NCBI GenBank assembly: GCA_009668015.1
Contig: WJYB01000006.1
Span: 62,001 to 126,000, forward strand
DNA: 64,000 nt
Source of the DNA: Enterobacteriaceae bacterium RIT714
GTDB lineage: Bacteria > Pseudomonadota > Gammaproteobacteria > Enterobacterales > Enterobacteriaceae
Reading direction: 5' to 3'
This document shows positions 8,924 to 19,189 of this stretch, one piece after another; position 1 is the stretch's first letter, and each line of letters opens with the position of its first letter. The translations under genes were made by a program, and so were the position numbers. Below the pieces are notes generated by a model. That model did not search any database. It was given only the letters and a program-made list of their open reading frames with translations, and was not told where the DNA came from.

Positions 8924-9367
8924 TCAGTTCCTCTGGTGGCTCAGTCGTTGAGCCCATTCCTGACTTGCTCTGCCGAGCAGCTCAAACACATATTCGTACG
9001 CATCGTGGCTCTTACAATACGGATCGGGTATTTCCCGCTTTTGGAGCCATTGCCCAAACAATAACGATTTTCCTCTGACCTCAGGCGCAATAGCCGAAAT
9101 ATGGTTCAGGTGATCCGGCTCCATCGCCAGGATAAGATCATATTCGCGCATCAGTTGCGGGGTGAGTTTGCGCGCCACATGTCCATCCAGTGAGATACCA
9201 TGCGACGCCGCGACCTCTTGTGCCCGCGCGTCTGCCGGATGGCCGACCAGACCACTCACGCCTGCAGAGGCCACCGTAAATCCAGGCATTTGCTGGCGTA
9301 ACAGCCGCTCACCGATTGGCGAGCGACAGATATTCCCAGTGCATACCACTAAAATTGAATGAACCAT
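8924..9367 (-). CDS. wzb: Low-molecular-weight protein-tyrosine phosphatase (Wzb/Etp)
   Basis: About 147 residues. It removes phosphate from the tyrosine cluster of the cognate kinase. The P-loop CTGNICRSP (CX5R) near the N-terminus carries the catalytic Cys and Arg, and the general acid Asp lies in IPDPYCKSHDAYEYV. The ATG at 9367 overlaps the TGA of the upstream export gene (TGATG), so this start is preferred over an upstream in-frame GTG. The kinase gene starts six bases downstream. The three genes are clearly one operon. Confidence 0.9.
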   Translation of the reverse strand: MVHSILVVCTGNICRSPIGERLLRQQMPGFTVASAGVSGLVGHPADARAQEVAASHGISLDGHVARKLTPQLMREYDLILAMEPDHLNHISAIAPEVRGKSLLFGQWLQKREIPDPYCKSHDAYEYVFELLGRASQEWAQRLSHQRN

Positions 9368-10506
9368 CACTGCGGCCACGATCTGATATAGCGAACGGTT
9401 TCTGTCAGGTCATGCACGCCGCTGATGGTCGGAACCAACTGCGAAATCACTCGATTCCAGCGCGAGACTGGCGCAGTTGTGACATAGACGATGTCATAGG
9501 GCTGCAGCTGGAATTCGGTTCCCAGCACCAAAGCTGAAGCATCTTTCGCGTCAAGTTGATATACGCTGGCGATTTTCCCGTCCGGGTTAGCTTTAGCAGC
9601 CGAGCGAATAACAAAAATCCCGGTGGCGTCCGCCATATCCTGGTTAAGCCCACCGACATTTCCCAACGCTTCGGCGAGAGTCATTCCACTGCGATCCATC
9701 TTCAGTGTGCTTTGTTTCGCCACCTCCCCCATCACAAATACTTTCAGGGCATCGTTACGCGGAACAAAAAGAATATCTCCCGGATAAAGCAAGCGGTTTT
9801 GCGTCAGATCGCCATGTTGCATCAGCGCATAGAGAGAAATGTGCGTGTCCTGCCCATCATGAGTCAGCACCACATCCCGCCAGTCAGCGTCGGCCGACAA
9901 TCCACCTGCCGTATTGATAGCATCCATGACGGTTAAAGGAATATTGGTAATCGCCTGCTGTCCCGATTTGACCACTTCTCCCGTGACATACGCTTTTTGC
10001 GACCGAAAAGCGGCAACGCTGACGTCGACCTGCGGGCTTTCGATCACCTTATCCAGCCGGGTTGAGATCTCTTCCCGCACTTCTGACGCTGTTTTCCCGG
10101 CCACCAAAAGTTTGCCAATGTAGGGGTAAAAAATTGTGCCATCCGCAGCGACCCAGTTACCGGTATCGCTGGCGCTGCGATACTGACCAGCCGGGGTCGT
10201 CAGTTCAGGGTGATCCCAGACGGTGATAGTCAGGATATCCCCTACATCTATGTGGTATTCCCAGTGTTTCAACTGTTCATCGAGATTAGGATTTGACTGA
10301 GATTTCAGGGTGGTTGGCCGAAGAGACTCAATCAACGATGGCGTAACAGGATAGACATCCACTCTTTTATCAAGACTGTAATTGGCATCAGTTGCATCAA
10401 TAATATTTTTATCCGACATGCTCAGACTCTGGCCTGGCATAAATGTACAGCCGGTCAAGGGGAGTATTATCAGAGCGACAAGAGGAAACGATATTTTAAT
10501 TTTCAT
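9367..10506 (-). CDS. wza: Outer-membrane polysaccharide export lipoprotein (Wza/GfcE)
   Basis: A 379-residue lipoprotein that forms the octameric outer-membrane channel for capsule or exopolysaccharide. The signal peptide ends in lipobox LTGC (Cys about 20). The polysaccharide-export domain follows ([17 protein letters not shown]), then SLBB domains ([31 protein letters not shown]) and a C-terminal amphipathic segment ending [14 protein letters not shown], the type of helix that lines the outer-membrane pore. It is the first gene of the export/phosphatase/kinase operon. Confidence 0.9.
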   Translation of the reverse strand: MKIKISFPLVALIILPLTGCTFMPGQSLSMSDKNIIDATDANYSLDKRVDVYPVTPSLIESLRPTTLKSQSNPNLDEQLKHWEYHIDVGDILTITVWDHPELTTPAGQYRSASDTGNWVAADGTIFYPYIGKLLVAGKTASEVREEISTRLDKVIESPQVDVSVAAFRSQKAYVTGEVVKSGQQAITNIPLTVMDAINTAGGLSADADWRDVVLTHDGQDTHISLYALMQHGDLTQNRLLYPGDILFVPRNDALKVFVMGEVAKQSTLKMDRSGMTLAEALGNVGGLNQDMADATGIFVIRSAAKANPDGKIASVYQLDAKDASALVLGTEFQLQPYDIVYVTTAPVSRWNRVISQLVPTISGVHDLTETVRYIRSWPQ

Positions 10507-11002
10507 TGAAGTAGACGGGTCTTTATTTTGTCAAGAATTATTGCGATGCTTTTTAGATCAATTAGCAAAAATGAATTATAACCAAATGATTTAATTGAAA
10601 TAAATTAAACAAAAAAACATCAATGCAAAACAATTGAGTAAATCAAAAAGGGTTTACTGCATAATCCTTTGTCAGACAATAAACAATTATTCTCACTTTA
10701 ATAACAAAAGATATTTTCAGCTAATCTCATATTAAAAGGTAATCGCGCAAAATGCATTCGATCCGGTGTCCAATTTTGCACCAATAATATTATTCAACGT
10801 TTAATCTATTTATAATGTTAAGCCTCATATATTGAGGCAATCCATATTTATGGTGAATGATTGAGCACCAGACAAATCGGTTCATATTTGTTACATTATT
10901 TTTCTAACAAACGCGCCTGTGCTGCATAAAATAGGCTGCTTGCCGCGCTGTTACAAAATCGGCAAGCTGAAGGTATCAGCAAACGGTTTAACTGGAGAAA
11001 AA
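10507..11002. other. AT-rich divergent intergenic region (export operon / rcnB)
   Basis: About 500 bases, clearly more AT-rich than the flanking genes, carrying the divergent promoters of the export operon and rcnB. One perfect inverted repeat, GCCTCA-TATAT-TGAGGC at 10822-10838, could be an operator or hairpin. I do not find a JUMPstart element or a clear RcsAB box. No gene is supported here. Confidence 0.5.
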
Positions 11003-11335
11003 ATGGCTAAGAGTAAATTGCTGCTTCTCAGCGTATTGATGTCACTGGCGGGCACGGCATATTCAGCCCCACAAACGGCTTCTGCGCCCACCGGCATCCA
11101 GGCCTATGAAGAACAAGAGTTCATCGCCGATTTCACAAAATTTAAAATTGGCGATATCGCCCCGTCTCTTTATCAGACGCCTGAATACACCATTAAGCAG
11201 TATCAGCTGCGCAACTTACCTGCGCCTGATGCAGGAACACACTGGACCTACATGGGTGAAAACTACGTCCTGATAGGCGATGCAGACGGTAAAATTCATA
11301 AAGCCTACAACGGAGATATCTTCTATCACCGCTGA
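11003..11335 (+). CDS. rcnB: Periplasmic Ni/Co homeostasis protein RcnB
   Basis: A 110-residue periplasmic protein that in E. coli modulates nickel and cobalt export by RcnA. It has a signal peptide (KLLLLSVLMSLAGTAYSA) and the conserved RcnB block from EFIADFTKFKIGD through YTIKQYQLRNLPAPD, GTHWTYMGENYVLI and AYNGDIFYHR. ATG 11003 is preceded by GGAG six bases away; an in-frame upstream start at 10919 would hide the signal peptide. The rcnR and rcnA genes that normally accompany it are not in this window. Confidence 0.88.
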   Translation: MAKSKLLLLSVLMSLAGTAYSAPQTASAPTGIQAYEEQEFIADFTKFKIGDIAPSLYQTPEYTIKQYQLRNLPAPDAGTHWTYMGENYVLIGDADGKIHKAYNGDIFYHR

Positions 11336-11765
11336 TCTCATCATCGTCAGACCCTGGCAGGAAAGCGATCGTCCTTTCCTGCGCACCCTCTTTCTCCATG
11401 CCCGTCGTGAGGCCTGGCCCTGGCTTGATGGCGCCGACTGGCAGTTAGAAGATTTCGATTCGGCAACGCTGAACGAGCAAATCTGGGTCGCCATCGGCGA
11501 AGGCCATCGTCTCGGATTCGCGTCCCTCTACACCCACGATAATTTTCTGCACCATCTGTTTGTCGATCCGCAGTACCAGGGTTTGGGCGTGGGGAGCGTA
11601 ATGCTGGACTACGTTCATCAAACCTTTACCAGCACCGGGTCACTCAAATGTCTGGTCAAGAATGAACGGGCGGTAGCTTTTTATCAGCGACACGGCTGGC
11701 AGAAAGAAGGGACGGGGGATTCTCCGGAAGGAGAGTATTATCTGATGCATTACAGGCTGCCTTAA
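11280..11765 (+). CDS. GNAT-family N-acetyltransferase
   Basis: A 161-residue frame with a GNAT fold: the N-terminal RPWQESDRPFLRTLF strand-helix, then FVDPQYQGLGVGSVMLDYV, which carries the acetyl-CoA pyrophosphate loop (Q-x-x-G-x-G), and the C-terminal NERAVAFYQRHGW motif. The acceptor is unknown. The only ATG at the N-terminus (11280) lies 56 bases inside rcnB, so either the genes truly overlap or translation starts at a non-standard codon near 11320. A hairpin follows the stop. Confidence 0.75.
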   Translation: MQTVKFIKPTTEISSITADLIIVRPWQESDRPFLRTLFLHARREAWPWLDGADWQLEDFDSATLNEQIWVAIGEGHRLGFASLYTHDNFLHHLFVDPQYQGLGVGSVMLDYVHQTFTSTGSLKCLVKNERAVAFYQRHGWQKEGTGDSPEGEYYLMHYRLP

Positions 11766-11779
11766 AAGACAGCCTGTAA
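11750..11779. terminator. Hairpin between convergent GNAT gene and mrp
   Basis: TTACAGGCTG and CAGCCTGTAA make a perfect 10-bp stem that spans the GNAT stop codon. There is no strong T run, so termination is likely but not certain. Confidence 0.5.
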
Positions 11780-11787
11780 CGAAGGGA

Positions 11788-12897
11788 TCACACCGCGCGG
11801 AAGGCGATTTCACCCGGTATAACTTCACCCTGCCAGTACAGCTGCGCGGCCACGCGGCCTGCAAGCTGACGGTACATCCCGGCAAATTCACTGTCAGGAC
11901 GACTCACGACGGTCGGCTTACCGCTATCGAGATCTTCGCGCAGCGTGATATGCAGCGGCATCTGCCCGAGCAATTGCGTGTGATACTGGACTGCCAGTTT
12001 TTCGGCCCCACCGGTGCCAAAGATAGGCTCATGGTGTCCGCAGTTGCTGCAAATATGCATACTCATGTTCTCGACAATACCGAGGACAGGCACTTCAACT
12101 TTCTCGAACATCACGATGCCTTTTTTGGCGTCGATCAGCGCGATATCCTGCGGCGTGGTGACGACAACAGCCCCGGTCACAGGGATATTTTGCGCCAGCG
12201 TCAGCTGAATATCACCGGTTCCCGGCGGCATATCCAGTACCAGATAATCCAGATCCGGCCACATCGTCTCCTGCAGCATCTGCAACAGCGCTTTGCTGGC
12301 CATCGGACCACGCCAAACCATGGCGTTGTCGTCGGTCACCAGATAGCCGATAGAGTTCGTTGCCAGACCGTGCGCCACGATCGGCGCCATATGGGTGCCA
12401 TCCGGCGAGGTTGGACGCTGATTTTCCGCACCGAGCATATTCGGAATCGACGGGCCGTAGATATCGGCATCCAGAATACCGACTTTCGCCCCTTCGGCGG
12501 CCAGCGCCAGCGCCAGGTTCACCGCGGTAGAAGACTTACCTACCCCACCTTTACCCGAACTGATGGCGATAATATTTTTAACGCCGTTCACACCCGCCTG
12601 ATTCTTGACGCGTTTGAGCGTAGCGATCGTGTGGGTCAGCTTCCAGTCAATCGCCTTCGCGCCGGTGATGCGCAGCAGATCGGAACTGCACTGCTCTTTC
12701 AGCGTTTCGAATGCGCTGGCCCAGACAAACGGCATTTGCAGCTCAATGTGCAATGTCTCATCCAGCCACGCCACATGATGCAACGCCTTGAGCGTCGTCA
12801 GATTATGCTTCAGGGTTGGATGCTGAAAATTGGCCAGCGTCCCGGCAACCATTGCTCGTAAGGCTTCCGGTGATTTGGCCTGGGATTGAGAACTCAT
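11788..12897 (-). CDS. mrp: Iron-sulfur cluster carrier ATPase Mrp (ApbC)
   Basis: A 369-residue P-loop NTPase of the Mrp/NBP35 type, which binds and delivers Fe-S clusters to target proteins. The N-terminal DUF59-like domain (about 1-95) is followed by the deviant Walker A SSGKGGVGKSSTA (about 113-125), the GILDADIYGPSIP Walker A', DMPPGTGD and the cluster-binding CSNC pair. Length and sequence agree with E. coli Mrp throughout. It is divergent from metG, the usual arrangement. Confidence 0.95.
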   Translation of the reverse strand: MSSQSQAKSPEALRAMVAGTLANFQHPTLKHNLTTLKALHHVAWLDETLHIELQMPFVWASAFETLKEQCSSDLLRITGAKAIDWKLTHTIATLKRVKNQAGVNGVKNIIAISSGKGGVGKSSTAVNLALALAAEGAKVGILDADIYGPSIPNMLGAENQRPTSPDGTHMAPIVAHGLATNSIGYLVTDDNAMVWRGPMASKALLQMLQETMWPDLDYLVLDMPPGTGDIQLTLAQNIPVTGAVVVTTPQDIALIDAKKGIVMFEKVEVPVLGIVENMSMHICSNCGHHEPIFGTGGAEKLAVQYHTQLLGQMPLHITLREDLDSGKPTVVSRPDSEFAGMYRQLAGRVAAQLYWQGEVIPGEIAFRAV

Positions 12898-13033
12898 CCC
12901 GACTCCTTTGTTCTTGTGAATAAGACCTTAGTTGAACAAGTTTACCTGAAAGGCCGTGGTTTGTGCTTACTTAATAATGGCCCTTTTGTTACTATCAAAA
13001 ACCCTTTTTACTGTTAAAGAAGTAATGCCCACT

Positions 13034-15067
13034 ATGACTCAAGTCGCGAAAAAAATTCTGGTAACGTGCGCACTGCCGTACGCAAACGGCTCAATCCACC
13101 TCGGCCACATGCTGGAGCATATCCAGGCTGATGTCTGGGTCCGTTACCAGCGAATGCGCGGCCATCAGGTCAACTTCATCTGTGCGGACGATGCTCACGG
13201 CACGCCGATTATGCTGAAAGCGCAGCAACTGGGGATCTCTCCGGAGCAGATGATTGCCGAAATGAGTCAGGAGCATCAGACCGATTTTGCTGGCTTTGAC
13301 ATTAGCTATGACAACTACCACTCGACGCACAGCGACGAGAACCGCGAGCTGTCGGAGCTGATCTACTCGCGTCTGAAAGAGAACGGTTTTATCAAAAACC
13401 GCACCATCTCTCAGCTTTACGATCCGGAAAAAGGCATGTTCCTGCCGGACCGTTTTGTCAAAGGCACCTGCCCGAAATGTAAATCCCCGGATCAGTACGG
13501 CGATAACTGCGAAGTGTGTGGCGCAACCTATAGCCCAACCGAGCTTATCGAGCCGAAATCTGTGGTATCCGGCGCGACGCCAGTGATGCGCGATTCTGAA
13601 CACTTCTTCTTTGACCTGCCGTCGTTTAGCGAAATGCTGCAGGCGTGGACCCGCAGTGGCGCGCTGCAGGAGCAAGTGGCGAACAAAATGCAGGAGTGGT
13701 TTGAATCCGGCCTTCAGCAGTGGGATATCTCCCGCGATGCGCCTTATTTCGGCTTTGAAATCCCGAATGCGCCAGGCAAATACTTCTACGTTTGGCTCGA
13801 TGCGCCAATCGGCTACATGGGTTCTTTCAAGAACCTGTGCGACAAGCGCGGCGACACCACCAGCTTCGATGAATACTGGAAAAAAGACTCCGATGCCGAG
13901 TTGTACCACTTCATCGGCAAAGACATCGTCTATTTCCACAGCCTGTTCTGGCCGGCGATGCTGGAAGGCAGCAACTTCCGCAAGCCGACCAACCTCTTCG
14001 TCCACGGCTATGTAACGGTCAACGGCGCGAAGATGTCCAAGTCTCGCGGCACATTCATCAAAGCCAGCACCTGGCTGAATCACTTCGACGCCGACAGCCT
14101 GCGCTACTACTACACCGCCAAGCTCTCTTCCCGCATCGACGATATCGACCTGAATCTGGAAGATTTCGTACAGCGCGTGAACGCGGATATCGTCAACAAA
14201 GTGGTGAACCTCGCCTCCCGTAACGCAGGCTTTATCGCCAAGCGTTTCGACGGTGTGATGGCGGCAGAACTGGCCGATCCAGCGCTGTATCAGACCTTCA
14301 TCGACGCAGCGACGACGATTGGCGATGCATGGGAAGCCCGCGAGTTCGGTAAAGCGGTTCGTGAAATCATGGCGCTGGCCGATCTGGCAAACCGCTATGT
14401 CGACGAGCAGGCACCGTGGGTGGTGGCGAAGCAGGAAGGCCGCGATGCCAATCTGCAGGCCATCTGTTCCATGGGTATCAACCTGTTCCGCGTGCTGATG
14501 ACTTACCTGAAGCCAGTTCTGCCGCAGCTGACGGAACGTGCCGAAGCTTTCCTGAACACCGAACTGACCTGGGATGCTATCCAGCAGCCGCTGCTCAGCC
14601 ACAAAGTGAACACTTTTAAAGCGCTGTATAACCGCATTGAGATGAAGCAGGTTGAAGCGCTGGTTGAAGCGTCGAAAGAAGAGGTGAAAGCCGCCGCTGC
14701 GCCAGTGACTGGCCCGCTGGCAGACGATCCGATTCAGGACACCATTACCTTTGATGATTTCGCCAAAGTCGATCTGCGCGTCGCGCTGATTGAAAACGCG
14801 GAATTCGTTGAAGGCTCTGACAAGCTGCTGCGCCTGACGCTGGACCTCGGTGGCGAGAAGCGTAACGTCTTCTCCGGCATCCGTTCTGCCTATCCGGACC
14901 CGCAGGTGCTGATTGGCCGCCAGACGGTGATGGTCGCTAACCTTGCGCCGCGTAAAATGCGCTTCGGTATCTCGGAAGGGATGGTGATGGCCGCAGGCCC
15001 TGGCGGGAAGGACATCTTCCTGTTAAGCCCTGACGAAGGCGCGAAGCCTGGTCAGCAGGTGAAATAA
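13034..15067 (+). CDS. metG: Methionyl-tRNA synthetase
   Basis: A 677-residue class I aminoacyl-tRNA synthetase that charges methionine onto initiator and elongator tRNAs. It has the HIGH-like HLGH signature near residue 22, the zinc knuckle [18 protein letters not shown], the KMSKS loop in [11 protein letters not shown], and a C-terminal tRNA-binding domain ([20 protein letters not shown]) that mediates dimerisation. The start at [10 protein letters not shown] matches E. coli exactly in length; the open frame continues 26 codons upstream without support. It ends at a strong terminator. Confidence 0.97.
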   Translation: MTQVAKKILVTCALPYANGSIHLGHMLEHIQADVWVRYQRMRGHQVNFICADDAHGTPIMLKAQQLGISPEQMIAEMSQEHQTDFAGFDISYDNYHSTHSDENRELSELIYSRLKENGFIKNRTISQLYDPEKGMFLPDRFVKGTCPKCKSPDQYGDNCEVCGATYSPTELIEPKSVVSGATPVMRDSEHFFFDLPSFSEMLQAWTRSGALQEQVANKMQEWFESGLQQWDISRDAPYFGFEIPNAPGKYFYVWLDAPIGYMGSFKNLCDKRGDTTSFDEYWKKDSDAELYHFIGKDIVYFHSLFWPAMLEGSNFRKPTNLFVHGYVTVNGAKMSKSRGTFIKASTWLNHFDADSLRYYYTAKLSSRIDDIDLNLEDFVQRVNADIVNKVVNLASRNAGFIAKRFDGVMAAELADPALYQTFIDAATTIGDAWEAREFGKAVREIMALADLANRYVDEQAPWVVAKQEGRDANLQAICSMGINLFRVLMTYLKPVLPQLTERAEAFLNTELTWDAIQQPLLSHKVNTFKALYNRIEMKQVEALVEASKEEVKAAAAPVTGPLADDPIQDTITFDDFAKVDLRVALIENAEFVEGSDKLLRLTLDLGGEKRNVFSGIRSAYPDPQVLIGRQTVMVANLAPRKMRFGISEGMVMAAGPGGKDIFLLSPDEGAKPGQQVK

Positions 15068-15071
15068 ACTA

Positions 15072-15100
15072 AAAAGCCGGAGATCATCTCCGGCTTTTTT
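15072..15100. terminator. Terminator after metG (bidirectional with yehS)
   Basis: A GCCGGAGAT / ATCTCCGGC stem is flanked by an A run and a T run. It can serve metG and the convergent yehS. Confidence 0.85.
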
Positions 15101-15126
15101 ATGCTTTGTCGCCCGGTGGCGCTACA

Positions 15127-15597
15127 TCATGGCTTTGCGGCATGCACACGCTGAGTCAGCCCGCGCAGGAAGTAGCGCATAAACTGATCGCCACACTCGC
15201 GATAGTTTTTGTGATCCGGAGCGCGCATCATCGCCGTGATTTCCGGCATCGACACACGGAACTTCTGCTCGGTCATGATGGCCATCACATCGTCAGATTT
15301 CAGCGAAAACGCGATGCGCAGTTTTTTCAGCACGATGTTGTTATTCACGCGACGCTCTGGCGACAGCACAGGAGCAGACTCGTCTTTGCCGCGTTTATCG
15401 TAAATCAGGCCATTCAGGAACGATGACAGGATAATATCCGGGCAGCGAACAAACCCCTCTTCGTCTTCTTTGGTGATCCAACTGGCAATATTCGCCAGCG
15501 TCGTTTCGACCTCCGCCAGAGCGAGAATACGAACCAAATCGTTATTGTTAGATTTCAGGATGTAGCGCACGCTACGAAGAATATCGTTACTTAACAT
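15127..15597 (-). CDS. yehS: DUF1456 protein YehS
   Basis: A 156-residue cytoplasmic protein made of two similar DUF1456 repeats, both containing an NN(N/I)-(V/L)...LR pattern (LKSNNNDLVRILAL; RRVNNNIVLKKLRIAFSL). The function is not known. The start MLSNDILRSVRYIL matches E. coli YehS in sequence and length; the 19 extra upstream codons overlap the end of btsR and are not supported. It follows btsR on the same strand. Confidence 0.9.
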   Translation of the reverse strand: MLSNDILRSVRYILKSNNNDLVRILALAEVETTLANIASWITKEDEEGFVRCPDIILSSFLNGLIYDKRGKDESAPVLSPERRVNNNIVLKKLRIAFSLKSDDVMAIMTEQKFRVSMPEITAMMRAPDHKNYRECGDQFMRYFLRGLTQRVHAAKP

Positions 15598-15643
15598 AGA
15601 GCCTTCAGCTGTCGGTGATGCGATGGGGCGCAGTGTACCAGTT

Positions 15644-16363
15644 TTACAACCCAATCGCCTCTTTCAGACTTTTGAGATAACGCCGACTCACCGGCACAGT
15701 TTGCCCCGCCCGCAGCACCAGCTCGGCCTGGCCATTCTCTTCCAGGCGAATTTCTTTCAGATGCGCCATGTTCACCAGATACTGCCGGTGACAGCGGACA
15801 AGCGGCGTGCGGCTTTCCAGCGTACGCAGCGTCAGCTCCGTGAATCCCTCTTTTCCCTCGGCGCTGGTCACAAACACCCCGCTCATGCGGCTGCTGACAA
15901 ACGCCACGTCGTCCATTTGCAAAAGATAAATCCGGCTGTGACCGGTACAAGGGATAAACTTCAACGCCTGCTGATGTTCCGGCAGAAGCGAAACATCCTG
16001 GGCGGAACGCTCCTGACGCAGACGGTTTAGCGTTTTTTCCAGCCGCTTCTCTTCGATAGGTTTCAGCAAATAATCGAACGCATGTTCTTCAAAGGCTTTA
16101 ACCGCATATTCATCAAACGCCGTCAGAAAGACGATGTACGGGCGATGCTCCGGATCCAGCATGCCGACCATCTCAAGGCCACTGATGCGCGGCATCTGGA
16201 TATCAAGGAACAGCACATCCGGGCGCAGCTTGTGCACAGCGCCGATCGCTTCGATGGCGTTGGCGCATTCGCCCACCACCTCAATATCGCCCTGTTCCTG
16301 CAACAAAACCTGCAGGTTTTCCCGTGCTAACGGCTCATCGTCGACAATCAGCACTCTTAGCAT
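15644..16363 (-). CDS. btsR: Response regulator BtsR (YehT), LytTR type
   Basis: A 239-residue regulator of the pyruvate-sensing BtsS/BtsR system. The receiver domain has the acidic pair in VDDEP and the phosphoacceptor Asp54 in LFLDIQMP. A LytTR DNA-binding domain follows (about 140-239; [16 protein letters not shown]). Its start overlaps the end of btsS by seven bases, so the pair is coupled. In E. coli the target is the pyruvate transporter gene btsT, which is not in this window. Confidence 0.95.
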   Translation of the reverse strand: MLRVLIVDDEPLARENLQVLLQEQGDIEVVGECANAIEAIGAVHKLRPDVLFLDIQMPRISGLEMVGMLDPEHRPYIVFLTAFDEYAVKAFEEHAFDYLLKPIEEKRLEKTLNRLRQERSAQDVSLLPEHQQALKFIPCTGHSRIYLLQMDDVAFVSSRMSGVFVTSAEGKEGFTELTLRTLESRTPLVRCHRQYLVNMAHLKEIRLEENGQAELVLRAGQTVPVSRRYLKSLKEAIGL

Positions 16364-18045
16364 GCGTTTTCCTCCAGCGGTAATCGTAAGGTAATTCGGG
16401 TAAAACTGTCTGGCTCACAGGCTACGGTGATCCCGCAACTGTCGCCAAAGTGCGCGCGCAGCCGTTTATCCACCAGGCTCATCCCCAGCCCACCGGCTTC
16501 GGCTCCGGGCTGATAAAGCCCGGCGTTATCTTCTATATCCAGCACCAGATGATGATTAAACTGGCTAACCTTAATGCTGATCTCCCCGATGCCCAGCAGC
16601 TGTGATGTTCCGTGCTTAATCGCGTTTTCCACTATCGGCTGTAAGGTAAAGGCCGGCAGACGCTGATAAGCAAGTGCTTCCGGCACAGACAGCGATACCT
16701 GCAGGCGCGTCTGGAAGCGGGCTTTTTCGATTTGCAGATAGGCATTCACATGCTCAATCTCATCCGCCAGGGTGACAATCTCCGAGGGTCGCTTCAGGTT
16801 TTTACGGAAGAACGTCGACAGGTATTGCACCAGCTGTGTCGCCTGTTCGCTATCGCGGCGGATCACCGCTTTCAACGTGTTAAGCGCATTAAACAGGAAA
16901 TGCGGATTCACCTGAGCGTGCAGCAGTTTGATCTCTGACTGGGTCAGCAGCGCCTTTTGACGCTCATATTGCCCGGCTAAAATCTGCGCAGAAAGCAGTT
17001 GCGCAATCCCCTCTCCCAGCGTGCGGTTGATGGAACTGAACAGGCGGTTTTTTGCTTCATAGAGTTTGATCGTCCCCATCACCTGCTGATTTTCGCCGCG
17101 TAATGGTATCACCAGCGTCGAACCCAGCTTGCACTGGGGATGCAGGGAACAGCGATACGGCACTTCATTGCCGTCGGCATACACCACTTCGCCGGTCTCA
17201 ATGGCGCGCAAGGTATATGCCGACGATATCGGTTTACCGGGGAGATGGTGATCGTCGCCGGTGCCGGTAAACGCCAGCAGCCGCTCGCGATCGGTTATCG
17301 CCACCGCGCCAATGTCCAGCTCCTGATACAGCACCTGCGCCACCTTCATGCTGTTCTCTTCGTTAAAGCCCTGACGCAGAATACCTTCCGTCGACGCGGC
17401 AACCTTCAACGCCGTGGCAGAAAACGCCGAGGTGTATTTTTCAAACATGGCGCGCTTGTCCAGAAGAATACGCATAAACAGCGCAGCGCCGACGGTGTTC
17501 GTCACCATCATCGGCGCAACAATACTGCTGACCAGGTGCAGAGCATCTTCAAACGGGCGCGCAATCAACAGGATAATCAGCATTTGCACCAGCTCCGCCA
17601 CGCAGGTGACAGCGCCGGCGGTCAGTGGGCTAAACACTTTATCCGGGCGGCCGCGTTTGACCATATAGCTGTGAACCAGGCCACCCAGCAGACCTTCTAC
17701 GATCGTTGAGATCATACAGCTCAGCGCCGTCATGCCACCCATGGAATAACGATGTAATCCGCCCGTTAACCCCACTAAACCACCAACGACCGGGCCACCG
17801 AGCAGCCCGCCCATCACAGCACCGATAGCGCGGGTATTGGCGATAGAATCTTCGATGTGGAGACCAAACCAGGTCCCCATGATGCAGAAAATGGAAAAAA
17901 CGACGTAGCAGAGGAATTTATGCGGCAGGCGAACGGTGACCTGCATCAGCGGAATGAACAGCCGCGTTTTGCTCATCAGCCACGCGATGACCAAAAACAC
18001 GCACATCTGCTGTAGCAGCAGCAACACCAGATTAAATTCGTACAT
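16357..18045 (-). CDS. btsS: Pyruvate-sensing histidine kinase BtsS (YehU)
   Basis: A 562-residue inner-membrane kinase. The N-terminal 5TM-5TMR_LYT membrane region (about 1-200) precedes a GAF-like domain (about 215-350) with the Cys pair in [14 protein letters not shown]. The His-kinase domain has the phosphoacceptor His in [18 protein letters not shown] and the N-box in [12 protein letters not shown]. coli BtsS detects external pyruvate. The start [10 protein letters not shown] corresponds to the E. coli start. It is divergent from mlrA. Confidence 0.95.
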   Translation of the reverse strand: MYEFNLVLLLLQQMCVFLVIAWLMSKTRLFIPLMQVTVRLPHKFLCYVVFSIFCIMGTWFGLHIEDSIANTRAIGAVMGGLLGGPVVGGLVGLTGGLHRYSMGGMTALSCMISTIVEGLLGGLVHSYMVKRGRPDKVFSPLTAGAVTCVAELVQMLIILLIARPFEDALHLVSSIVAPMMVTNTVGAALFMRILLDKRAMFEKYTSAFSATALKVAASTEGILRQGFNEENSMKVAQVLYQELDIGAVAITDRERLLAFTGTGDDHHLPGKPISSAYTLRAIETGEVVYADGNEVPYRCSLHPQCKLGSTLVIPLRGENQQVMGTIKLYEAKNRLFSSINRTLGEGIAQLLSAQILAGQYERQKALLTQSEIKLLHAQVNPHFLFNALNTLKAVIRRDSEQATQLVQYLSTFFRKNLKRPSEIVTLADEIEHVNAYLQIEKARFQTRLQVSLSVPEALAYQRLPAFTLQPIVENAIKHGTSQLLGIGEISIKVSQFNHHLVLDIEDNAGLYQPGAEAGGLGMSLVDKRLRAHFGDSCGITVACEPDSFTRITLRLPLEENAC

Positions 18046-18264
18046 GACCGCAAACCGCACTTTCTAAAAACGCGTAACATACACTGATGCGCTTTAACTT
18101 TCTTTGAAGCATTCCAAAAAAGCTGCAATTCGTGTCGGCCATCACATCGTTTAGCTGAAGGTCATACATCCTTCGCATTATTTGTGCAAAAAACGGTCGG
18201 TTCTTCCTGGTTCGTAGATCAACGACTACAGTTATTCTGGGGTCGCGCAAGCCAGGGGGCTAAG

Positions 18265-18996
18265 ATGGCGCTGTACACGATAGGTGAAGTGGCACTCCTT
18301 TGTGATATCAATCCTGTGACATTACGGGCATGGCAGCGCCGGTACGAACTGCTTAAGCCGCAGCGGACCGACGGGGGCCATCGTCTGTTCAACGATGCCG
18401 ATATCGACCGCATTCGCGAAATCAAAAGCTGGATCGACAACGGTGTCCAGGTCAGTAAGGTCAAATCGCTGTTGACTGAACACGATCCCTGCCATCAGGG
18501 TGAATGGCGAGAACATCAGGAAACCTTGCTGCGCTTTTTGCAGGCCGGCAATCTGCAACGCCTGCGCGGCTGGATCAAAGAACAGGGCCGGGATTATCCC
18601 GCCCAGACGCTGATCACCGAACTTTTTATTCCCCTGCGCCGCCGCCTTCAGTCTCAACAGCCAACATTGCAGGCGTTGTTAAGCATGCTGGATGGCGTGC
18701 TGATTAACTACATTTCCGTTTGCCTCTCATCCGCACGCAAAAAGGCTGGCAGGGATGCGCTGGTAGTCGGGTGGAACGTTCATGACACGACGCGCCTGTG
18801 GCTCGAAGCCTGGATTGCCACTCAACAAGGCTGGCGGGTGGACGTGCTGGCCCATTCTTTAGCCCAACTTCGCCCTGAGCTGTTCGAGGGGCAAACCCTG
18901 CTGGTGTGGTGCGGAGATATTCCCTCCGCCGCCCAACAGCTGCTGCTGTCGGAATGGCGGGAGCATGGCTACCCCGTCATTATTCTCGGGCTCTAA
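18265..18996 (+). CDS. mlrA: MerR-like regulator MlrA (YehV)
   Basis: A 243-residue transcription factor. The MerR helix-turn-helix occupies residues 1-70 (YTIGEVALLCDINPVTLRAW, RRYELLKPQRTDGGHR), and a C-terminal B12-binding-like domain lacks the cobalamin histidine motif. In E. coli it activates csgD, hence curli and biofilm, together with RpoS. Length and N-terminus match E. coli from ATG 18265; earlier in-frame codons are unsupported. Confidence 0.95.
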   Translation: MALYTIGEVALLCDINPVTLRAWQRRYELLKPQRTDGGHRLFNDADIDRIREIKSWIDNGVQVSKVKSLLTEHDPCHQGEWREHQETLLRFLQAGNLQRLRGWIKEQGRDYPAQTLITELFIPLRRRLQSQQPTLQALLSMLDGVLINYISVCLSSARKKAGRDALVVGWNVHDTTRLWLEAWIATQQGWRVDVLAHSLAQLRPELFEGQTLLVWCGDIPSAAQQLLLSEWREHGYPVIILGL

Positions 18997-19075
18997 ATCG
19001 CTAAAACGGCATTTAATGATTCATTAACAGGCGTGCTTCACCGTATAATTGGGCGGTTAACAAAAGGAGCACATT

Positions 19076-19189
19076 ATGAAGGCAACCAAAGTCGCCGTTA
19101 TTACTCTCTTCGCCTTTATGGCCATCAGCGGCATCGGCGGCGTTATGCTGGCCGGCTACTCATTTATTGTACGCGGCGGTGTCGGCTGA
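19076..19189 (+). CDS. yohO: Small membrane protein YohO
   Basis: A 37-residue single-span protein ([20 protein letters not shown]...[11 protein letters not shown]) that resembles E. coli YohO in sequence and place, between mlrA and yehW. AAAGGAG lies seven bases before the ATG. Its 3' end overlaps the convergent yehW stop by 26 bases. The function is unknown. Confidence 0.85.
   Translation: MKATKVAVITLFAFMAISGIGGVMLAGYSFIVRGGVG

Noticed and set aside
11950-12861. 303-codon open frame on the plus strand within mrp
   Set aside because: Antisense shadow of mrp; Arg/His/Gln-rich composition and no recognisable domain.
13091-14602. 503-codon open frame on the minus strand within metG
   Set aside because: It lies wholly antisense to metG, has no family match or ribosome binding site, and has the composition expected of a shadow frame opposite a GC-rich, strongly biased gene.
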